Assembly (NCBI GenBank): GCA_902780365.1 | Contig: CACZFE010000034.1 | Span: 1-12,049 of the forward strand | Length of the DNA: 12,049 nucleotides | Reading direction: 5' to 3' | Source: an uncultured Spirochaetales bacterium | GTDB lineage: Bacteria; UBP6; UBA1177 | Shown: piece after piece, positions 6,990 through 12,049 of the stretch | Position numbering within the stretch: the first letter of the stretch is position 1 | Layout: the number at the start of each line of letters is the position of its first letter | The notes under the pieces: generated by a model | Told to the model about the DNA's origin: nothing | The model's input: the letters and a program-made list of their open reading frames with translations, nothing else | Databases searched by the model: none | Made by a program: the position numbers and the translations under genes

Positions 6990-8534
6990 CTAGTTGATTT
7001 CGAACATATTTCCGTTATTTAAGACCAAATCGGGATCGAAAATCCTTTTTATCCTTCTCATTTCGTCGATCCCCTTTGTTCCGAACATCATTTCAAGGTA
7101 TTTGTGCTTGATTTTTCCGATCCCGTGTTCCGCCGAGACGGTCCCTTTGAGTTCAAGCGCTTTTTTCGCCATGAGAGCGTAAGTCTCTTTGGCTTTTTCG
7201 AGCTCTTCATAGTTTGCGGGCAGCATGTTTATGTGAAGGTGGTTGTTGCCGATGTGGCCGAAAACCGCGTGTTTGAGAGCGCTTTTTTCGAGAGTTTCGC
7301 GGTAAAACGCCGCAAGTTCGTCAAATTTGTCGTCGGCAACTGCGAAGTCTGTGCCTAATTTGTGGACGAGCGGGTATTTTTTCTTTATTTCGGCGATAGT
7401 CGCGTTGACGCTTTCGGGAACGGCGTGGCGGAAAGCCTTTATCCGCTCGATTTCGCAGTTTTCCCACGCGCACCACGAGTTTTCCGTGTGTTCCGTAAGT
7501 CCGCGGATCTCTTTCCGGAGAGCGGGAATGTTGTTTCTGTCGATGTGGATGTCGAAAAATACCGCGGAATTGCAGTTTTTTCCGAATTCAGGGACATCGA
7601 GGCTCATGCAGCCGCTTTCGATCCTCGTTTTTATGAGGTCAAGCCCCGATTTTCCGATAAATTCGATGAAATCGGGCTCCAAAGCGCTTTTTTTCAGTTT
7701 TTTTACGAATGAAAGAGCTTCGTCGTCGGAAGAGAAAAACTGGACTACGCTGAGTGCCGGTTCTTTTTTCTCAAGCCAGATCTCAAGTTCCGAAATCACT
7801 CCCAAAATTCCTTCAGAACCTATGAAAAGATCAATGATATCCATGCCTTGCTTTGAATAAAGCCCTGCCGCGTTTTTGCAGTGAGGCATTTCGTAGCCGG
7901 GGCGCGCGAACTTTTTCCCGGCAAAATCAAAGTTCCCCGATCCGTCCGTAAAACATTTTCCGCGCTCTATTTTCTGTACTGTTCCGTCGGGAAGGACGAC
8001 TGTCAGCGATTTTATCCAGTTTCTTGTCGGGCCGAATCTGTATGTCGCGGCTCCGCTCGCGTTCGTTGCCGCCGTGCCGCCTATCTGTGCGCTCATTTCG
8101 GTAGGATCTACCGGATACTGCCACTGAGTCTGCGAGGTTTCGAAGAGACTGACGGCGTTTTCGGTGAGTTCGGCAAAACCGGAAGTGTCTTTCGTTCTTA
8201 AAGTTTCGGCGATTTTTGAAAGTGTTACGGCAGATCCGACTTTGAGGAAAAATCTATCTTTTTCAAAGCCTAAACCGGTGATTTTATTAAATTTTTCCAT
8301 TGAGATCACAATGCCGCCGAATGGGACCGCAGCCCCTGTGATCCCGGTGCTTCCGCCAGCGACAGTCGCTTTCAGCTTTTTTTCGGCGCAGAATTTGAGA
8401 ATGTCCGATATCTCAGCTTCGTTTTCAGGGAAAAATATCTCTTCGGCGTGACCGCCGCCGATTTTGCTTTCATCGTGGAAAAACCTGTCGTCTTCCGCCG
8501 CCTTTCTGTGTTCTATAGATCCGATATCAGTCAT
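6990..8534 (-). CDS. FAD-linked oxidoreductase, GlcD / D-lactate dehydrogenase type
   Basis: The 514-residue protein belongs to the VAO/PCMH flavoprotein family that oxidises 2-hydroxy acids such as glycolate or D-lactate. The FAD-binding PCMH domain (about 35-255) contains 'VAGGSTGITGAAVP' (58-71), 'PVDPTEMSAQIGGTAATNAS' (141-160) and 'FIGSEGILGVISELEIWL' (237-254). The C-terminal cap domain has 'GHIGNNHLHIN' (426-436), 'SAEHGIGK' (467-474) and the terminal 'RIFDPDLVLNNGNMF' (497-511), all family hallmarks. No signal peptide or Fe-S (GlcF-like) domain is present, and no GlcF gene is adjacent, so the electron acceptor and exact substrate are open. The ATG has GAAGGTG (8543-8549) upstream at good spacing. 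It is the first gene of the leftward operon and has a near-consensus promoter at 8568-8595. Confidence 0.93.
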   Translation of the reverse strand: MTDIGSIEHRKAAEDDRFFHDESKIGGGHAEEIFFPENEAEISDILKFCAEKKLKATVAGGSTGITGAAVPFGGIVISMEKFNKITGLGFEKDRFFLKVGSAVTLSKIAETLRTKDTSGFAELTENAVSLFETSQTQWQYPVDPTEMSAQIGGTAATNASGAATYRFGPTRNWIKSLTVVLPDGTVQKIERGKCFTDGSGNFDFAGKKFARPGYEMPHCKNAAGLYSKQGMDIIDLFIGSEGILGVISELEIWLEKKEPALSVVQFFSSDDEALSFVKKLKKSALEPDFIEFIGKSGLDLIKTRIESGCMSLDVPEFGKNCNSAVFFDIHIDRNNIPALRKEIRGLTEHTENSWCAWENCEIERIKAFRHAVPESVNATIAEIKKKYPLVHKLGTDFAVADDKFDELAAFYRETLEKSALKHAVFGHIGNNHLHINMLPANYEELEKAKETYALMAKKALELKGTVSAEHGIGKIKHKYLEMMFGTKGIDEMRRIKRIFDPDLVLNNGNMFEIN

Positions 8535-8567
8535 TTTTGCCGCACCTTCAAAACAAAAAAACAGGAG

Positions 8568-8595
8568 ATTATAGAAAAAAATTTTGATGTGTCAG
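8568..8595 (-). promoter_or_regulatory. Promoter of the leftward operon (oxidoreductase, rsmE, dxs)
   Basis: On the minus strand CTGACA (8590-8595) and TATAAT (8568-8573) are separated by 16 bp, matching sigma70-type -35 and -10 elements at 11 of 12 positions. The -10 is a perfect consensus, about 34 bp before the oxidoreductase ATG at 8534. It lies back to back with the plus-strand promoter. Confidence 0.65.
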
Positions 8596-8602
8596 TTTTA
8601 TT

Positions 8603-8630
8603 TTGACTCTTTAAATTTTTTAAGTATAGA
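8603..8630 (+). promoter_or_regulatory. Promoter of the rightward operon (PEGA protein onward)
   Basis: TTGACT (8603-8608) and TATAGA (8625-8630) are separated by 16 bp, each one mismatch from sigma70 consensus. A start near 8637 would leave a leader of about 28 nt with GAGGA at 8653-8657, suitably placed for the ATG at 8665. Confidence 0.65.
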
Positions 8631-8664
8631 CAAGCGGTTTTTTTGATGTTTTGAGGAATACAAA

Positions 8665-10170
8665 ATGAGATTCACAATTGCTTATTTAGTGCTTGTATCT
8701 TTTACTTTCCTTTCGCTGACTCCTGCGGGAGTGTCGCTTGCGGAACTTCGTGCGGACGACGGTTTCGAGCTTGACGAGCTTGACCTGGGGCTTGAAGACA
8801 GCGAGGATGAAGAGGAATCCGATAAAAAATCGGAAGAAGACGAAGAGGAAAGTTCCGAAGATTCTGAAGAAGATGAGGAAGATGCTCCTGCTCCGAAACG
8901 CGCTTCAAAGGCTGCGGAGGAGTCGGAAGATTACACTTCGACCGGCAAAAAAATCATGGCAGTTTATATGTTCGAAGACTCGCACACCGCGAAAACGGCT
9001 TCGCATGTTGCTGCAGAAACTGCTTCACACCTTGCCGAATCAAAGGATTACGACTATGTCGGAACCGAATCAGTTCTTTTCGGTTCGTCGTCTTCGTGGA
9101 TGAAAAGCGCGAAAAGGGATTTCGAAGAGGGAAAAAATCTTTATAACGATCTCGGCATCGAAGAGGCGATAGAAAAGTTCAAGTCGGCTCTCAAATACAT
9201 CGAGGACAATATCGAAAAAGTCGGCGACACGACTCTTCTCAGCGAAGTCCTTTTCTATCTCGGCGCAAGCAACAAGCTTCTTGACGAAGATGAACAGGCT
9301 GAGTCCTATTTTTCGGCTTATATTTCGATGAATCCTGGCAAAACACCGGACGATCCTGCTTTTTCCGATGAAATAATATCCGCTTTTGATGATGCTAAAA
9401 ATGATATGAAGGATGCTGGCAAAGGTTCTGTCAGAGTCCAGTGCAACGAAGACGGAGCTCTTGTTTTCATAGACGGTAAGATCGCCGGAATGACCCCTGT
9501 TATCCTTCGCGGCATCAGCAGCGGAAAGCATTATTACCGCATACACAAGAACGGTTTCCGTGATGCCGGCGGCAAAGTGACGGTTCGCGGAGACAAGACT
9601 GTTTCTATCGATGAAACACTGAGAAAAAATACTTCAGCTTCAGCTGTCGCAGAGCTTGAAGATGCTATGAAATCCGATTTCGGCAGTGTCGGAATGATCC
9701 GCAAGGCTACAGATCTTGCAGAGGACAACGGTCTCAACAGTGTTTTTGTCGTCAAGGCGTCGCTTGGTGCGGACGAAAGGCTCAAATATCAGGGCTATAT
9801 GATCGACTGCGACAAGAAGGAATTCAAAAAAACGGAAGCGGTTTTCGACCTTCCTGAAAAGGGCGATGCTTCCAAATCGGCTTCGCTCCAGCAGTTCAAC
9901 AAGGCTCTTGTCGATGATCCTTACGAATACAAGCCCATATCGGATCTGCTTATGGAAGAGGCTGAAATGCTCGGTCTTGCCGAAAAAGCTCCGGCTGAAA
10001 ATGCAGACAACGACGATAAGGAAAAGAAACCGGTCTATAAGGAATGGTGGCTCTGGACAGTTGTCGGTGTTGTTGTTGCAGGCGGTGTTGTAGCCGGTGT
10101 AGTCTGCGGATTAGGAAAATGCTCGGGCGGCGGCAGCAACGGAGCTACTTTGGATGTTAATTTTCAGTAA
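8665..10170 (+). CDS. Exported PEGA-domain / TPR-like protein with acidic N-terminal linker and C-terminal membrane anchor
   Basis: Function is unknown; the layout suggests an envelope protein that assembles or senses. The 501 residues comprise a signal peptide (1-26, cut near VSLA); a strongly Asp/Glu/Ser-rich linker (31-73); a small alpha/beta region starting 'GKKIMAVYMFED' (95-106), possibly TolB-N-like; a TPR-like helical region (about 150-222); a PEGA domain (about 253-318, with 'GALVFIDGKIAGMTPV' and 'YRIHKNGF'); a second alpha/beta region (about 325-420); a charged linker; and one membrane segment (461-484) starting with Trp-Trp-Leu-Trp. After cleavage most of the chain would be periplasmic, with a short Gly/Ser-rich tail after the anchor. 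This order of TPR, PEGA and Trp-flanked anchor is familiar from myxobacterial proteins. It is the first gene of the rightward operon. Confidence 0.85.
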   Translation: MRFTIAYLVLVSFTFLSLTPAGVSLAELRADDGFELDELDLGLEDSEDEEESDKKSEEDEEESSEDSEEDEEDAPAPKRASKAAEESEDYTSTGKKIMAVYMFEDSHTAKTASHVAAETASHLAESKDYDYVGTESVLFGSSSSWMKSAKRDFEEGKNLYNDLGIEEAIEKFKSALKYIEDNIEKVGDTTLLSEVLFYLGASNKLLDEDEQAESYFSAYISMNPGKTPDDPAFSDEIISAFDDAKNDMKDAGKGSVRVQCNEDGALVFIDGKIAGMTPVILRGISSGKHYYRIHKNGFRDAGGKVTVRGDKTVSIDETLRKNTSASAVAELEDAMKSDFGSVGMIRKATDLAEDNGLNSVFVVKASLGADERLKYQGYMIDCDKKEFKKTEAVFDLPEKGDASKSASLQQFNKALVDDPYEYKPISDLLMEEAEMLGLAEKAPAENADNDDKEKKPVYKEWWLWTVVGVVVAGGVVAGVVCGLGKCSGGGSNGATLDVNFQ

Positions 10171-10181
10171 AGGAGGATACA

Positions 10182-10379
10182 ATGACTAAAGAAACTAAAG
10201 AAAATAAGGCTGTTATGCCGGAAATTGACACAAGGACCTACGAAAGAAAGCTGAAAAGCGGTGAAATAACCGAAGCGGAATACAAAAAATATCTCGAAAG
10301 CCTTGAAGAGTGCACCGAATACGACACGATCGACGAAGCTGCTCTTATCAAAGAAGCAGGCATCAAAAGAAATTATTAG
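10182..10379 (+). CDS. Small SHOCT-like hypothetical protein (65 aa)
   Basis: A 65-residue, highly charged, soluble protein with no signal peptide or membrane segment. Its centre, 'KLKSGEITEAEYKKYLESL' (23-41), resembles the short helix-turn-helix of SHOCT-type domains (x-L-K-x-G-x-I-T-x-x-E-Y/F). A single Cys is at position 44. A textbook Shine-Dalgarno AGGAGG (10171-10176) directly follows the upstream stop and lies 5 nt before the ATG, so translation is well supported. It sits 11 nt after the PEGA gene and 8 nt before the DUF1844 gene. The function is unknown; the context suggests it works with one of those neighbours. Confidence 0.8.
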   Translation: MTKETKENKAVMPEIDTRTYERKLKSGEITEAEYKKYLESLEECTEYDTIDEAALIKEAGIKRNY

Positions 10380-10387
10380 AGGAAAAT

Positions 10388-10666
10388 ATGGAAAAAGAAA
10401 CCAGTTCCGAACTTTCATCCATCGTCAATCCTTCGTTTGAAAGTCTTGTTTCTTCGGTTTATTCGGCGGTTCTTCTGAATCTCGGAGAAATCAAAGTCAA
10501 AGGCGTCGGCGGAATGAACGAGAACCTCGAAATCGCGAAATTCAACATCGGGCTTCTCAAAAAACATGACGAAAAAACGAAAGGAAATCTGACTGAAGAG
10601 GAAAATTCCTATCTTCAGGGCGTTATACTCAATTCTATGGAAAAGCTGCGTGAACACTCACTCTGA
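10388..10666 (+). CDS. DUF1844 family protein (92 aa)
   Basis: This short soluble protein matches the DUF1844 pattern: an N-terminal helix 'FESLVSSVYSAVLLNLGE' (17-34), a Gly-containing loop, then 'NLEIAKFNIGLLKKHDEKT' (46-64) and 'KGNLTEEENSYLQGVI' (65-80), ending in a helix. Families of this type are small, mainly helical and uncharacterised, and occur in many deltaproteobacterial and related genomes. The ATG at 10388 is preceded by AGAGG (10378-10382), which overlaps the previous stop codon. A longer reading from 10310 would overlap the upstream gene and is rejected. Its last 17 bases overlap the start of the phosphatase gene. Confidence 0.87.
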   Translation: MEKETSSELSSIVNPSFESLVSSVYSAVLLNLGEIKVKGVGGMNENLEIAKFNIGLLKKHDEKTKGNLTEEENSYLQGVILNSMEKLREHSL

Positions 10667-11438
10667 CAGGCTTTCTCAAGTCATAAAAATCGCGGAATCG
10701 GCCGGAAATATCGCAAAAAAATTTTTTTGCTCGCCGGAGCTTAAAAAATCTTTCAAGTCAAAGTGCGATCTTGTAACAGAAGCCGACATCACAGTCGAGA
10801 AAATGCTTCTTGAAAAGTTGAAAACGGTTGATAATATTGATTTTTTAAGCGAAGAATTTAATCCGAAGACCGGACTGTCTAAGCCTTGCTGGATAGTCGA
10901 TCCGATCGACGGAACGACCAATTTCGTGGCGGGAATCGCCCCGTTTGCGATATCGATCGCGCACTTCGACGGCGAAAAGGTAGATCTGGCTGTATGCTTT
11001 CTGCCGGTTACAAACGAGATGTTCAGTGCCGAAGCGGGAAAAGGAGCGTGGCTTAACGGCGGAAAAATCAGCGTCAACAGCGACTCTTCGGCAATAAACT
11101 GCGTCGGGGCGACAGGTTTTGCCGACATAACGCAGCACGGCGGGACGGGAACTTTGCCCGTTTTCTGCAATATGGTCCAGAAGACCCGCGCAATGAGGCG
11201 TCTCGGTTCGGCTGTGACCGATCTGGTCTATACGGCGTGCGGAAAATTTGCGTTTTTCTACGAGGCTGGGCTTTCTCCGTGGGATGTAGCGGCAGGCTCG
11301 CTGATCGTGAAGGAGGCTGGCGGAGTTGTGACCGAGTTTTCGGGCGGGGACAACTACATTCTGGGCAAAACGATAATTGCTTCTAACCCCGAAATGTATG
11401 ATTTTGTAAAAAACGAGATTGAAGTCTCACTTAAATAG
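10650..11438 (+). CDS. Inositol monophosphatase family phosphatase (SuhB/IMPase-like)
   Basis: The 262-residue protein belongs to the Mg-dependent, Li-sensitive phosphatase superfamily that hydrolyses myo-inositol 1-phosphate and related sugar or nucleotide phosphates. Metal-binding motifs are intact: 'SEEF' (E68/E69), 'WIVDPIDGTTNF' (81-92, with D84 and D87) and 'PWDVAAGSLIVKEAGG' (210-225, with D212). Length is typical. The start is GTG at 10650, inside the end of the DUF1844 gene. The next in-frame ATG, at 10803, would remove the N-terminal helices, so the GTG is preferred despite a weak upstream GGA. The gene ends 10 nt before the nucleotidyltransferase. Substrate (inositol phosphate, histidinol phosphate, PAP or fructose bisphosphate) is not resolved by the motifs. 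Bacterial SuhB can also have a regulatory role on transcription, which cannot be judged here. Confidence 0.93.
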   Translation: MNTHSDRLSQVIKIAESAGNIAKKFFCSPELKKSFKSKCDLVTEADITVEKMLLEKLKTVDNIDFLSEEFNPKTGLSKPCWIVDPIDGTTNFVAGIAPFAISIAHFDGEKVDLAVCFLPVTNEMFSAEAGKGAWLNGGKISVNSDSSAINCVGATGFADITQHGGTGTLPVFCNMVQKTRAMRRLGSAVTDLVYTACGKFAFFYEAGLSPWDVAAGSLIVKEAGGVVTEFSGGDNYILGKTIIASNPEMYDFVKNEIEVSLK

Positions 11439-11448
11439 CGAGGTCGGC

Positions 11449-12049
11449 ATGAAAGCACTTATTCTGGCGGCAGGGTTCGGAAAACGGCTTCAGCCTGTAA
11501 CTAACACGATCCCGAAATCGATGGTCGAAGTGAACGGAACGCCTTTGCTTGTGAACGCTCTCAACAATCTGACCGCGCTTGGGATCACCGATATCGGCAT
11601 CGTTGTGGGACACATGGCCGATTACATCCGCGAGCATATCGGGAACGAATGGAACGGAGCGAAGATAAGCTACTACGAAAATGCCCGCTATCTCGAAACG
11701 AACAACATCGTGAGCCTTTACAACGCGGCTTCTTTCTGCGACGACGAGATGCTGATGCTTGAATGCGACATTTACTACCACAAAGAAATGCTTGAAAAAC
11801 TGATCACAGGAAAAGGGGAGTGCAGCATACTCGTGAGCCCGTTCAACCCTGAAACCATGGACGGAAGCGTGGTCAGGGTCGATGGCGACAAGGCGGTCGA
11901 ACTTGTTCTCGGCAAGTGGCAGGGCGAAGGCTTCGACTACACGGACACGAGAAAGACCGTCAATATGTACCGCTTCACGAAAGATTTTGTCGGAAAATAC
12001 ATGCCGCTGATAAAATGGTATGTCGAAAATATGGGCGAGAACAGCTACT
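11449..12049 (+). CDS. Nucleotidyltransferase, LicC-like (CTP:phosphocholine or similar cytidylyltransferase), C-terminus cut by window edge
   Basis: The visible 200 residues form a GT-A-type nucleotidyltransferase domain that would couple NTP to a phosphorylated small molecule. The N-terminal signature 'LILAAGFGKRLQPVT' (4-18) with 'PKSMVEVNG' (22-30) binds the nucleotide, and 'ECDIYY' (105-110, D107) is the likely metal site. 'ETNNIVSLYNA' (83-93) is characteristic of the LicC / phosphocholine and aminoethylphosphonate cytidylyltransferase branch rather than the glucose-1-phosphate thymidylyltransferases. The ATG has GAGG (10 nt after the phosphatase stop) at good spacing. It is the last visible gene of the operon, and the open frame continues to the last base. 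The true substrate may be phosphocholine, phosphoethanolamine, an inositol phosphate or a sugar phosphate; fusion to a further domain beyond the edge is possible. Confidence 0.85.
   Translation, partial: MKALILAAGFGKRLQPVTNTIPKSMVEVNGTPLLVNALNNLTALGITDIGIVVGHMADYIREHIGNEWNGAKISYYENARYLETNNIVSLYNAASFCDDEMLMLECDIYYHKEMLEKLITGKGECSILVSPFNPETMDGSVVRVDGDKAVELVLGKWQGEGFDYTDTRKTVNMYRFTKDFVGKYMPLIKWYVENMGENSY

Noticed and set aside
8582..8649. Direct repeat TTTTGATGT at 8582-8590 and 8641-8649 flanking the plus-strand promoter
   Set aside because: Nine bases in very AT-rich DNA is close to chance expectation, the copies are not symmetric about the promoters, and no dyad suggests a regulator site.
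9070..9546. Minus-strand open frame of 158 codons inside the PEGA gene
   Set aside because: It lies wholly within a well-supported gene, has no motif and no convincing ribosome site. It reflects codon bias of the real frame.
10310..10387. N-terminal extension of the DUF1844 protein
   Set aside because: The extra 26 residues overlap the small SHOCT-like gene in another frame, while the ATG at 10388 has a good ribosome site and gives the normal family length.
1..12049. CRISPR array, transposase, integrase, toxin-antitoxin pair or phage defence genes
   Set aside because: No spaced repeats, inverted-repeat ends or matching protein motifs were seen. All sizeable stretches are covered by enzymes or envelope proteins.

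Overview
The window is a compact bacterial locus built around one divergent promoter region at about 8535-8664. Everything to the left is read on the minus strand and everything to the right on the plus strand. Base composition is moderate by eye. The organism looks Gram-negative. A myxobacterial or broader deltaproteobacterial relative (Myxococcota or Bradymonadota type) is my best guess. The grounds are an exported protein with a TPR-like region, a PEGA domain and a C-terminal Trp-rich membrane anchor, a DUF1844 gene, and an exported metalloprotease with a long Asp/Glu/Asn-rich C-terminal tail. This placement is inference; no rRNA or tRNA lies in the window.

Minus strand, in transcription order from 8534 towards 1: a GlcD-type FAD-linked oxidoreductase, the 16S rRNA methyltransferase RsmE, and the isoprenoid enzyme DXS. 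Each adjacent pair is separated by one base, so this is a tight housekeeping operon. After 70 bp comes a secreted FTP-propeptide metalloprotease of the M4/M36 type. Its stop codon overlaps the start of a cytoplasmic-looking serine hydrolase of the beta-lactamase fold. After a further 149 bp, with a candidate promoter, a secreted S8 subtilisin-like protease begins and runs off the left edge. It retains catalytic Asp and His, while Ser lies outside. The left third is therefore a small protease/hydrolase neighbourhood.

Plus strand, from 8665 rightwards: the exported PEGA/TPR protein, a 65-residue SHOCT-like small protein, a DUF1844 protein, an inositol-monophosphatase-family phosphatase, and a LicC-like nucleotidyltransferase cut by the right edge. 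Gaps are 11 nt, 8 nt, a 17-nt overlap and 10 nt, so this is one operon. It probably starts from a good sigma70-type promoter at 8603-8630.

No CRISPR array, insertion sequence, RNA gene, phage gene or convincing intrinsic terminator was seen. I find no obvious defence or mobile system. The most unusual points are the Cys-containing C-terminal tail of the metalloprotease, the stop/start coupling of a signal-less serine hydrolase to an exported protease, the nearly abutting divergent promoters, and the conserved-looking PEGA, small protein and DUF1844 gene string.
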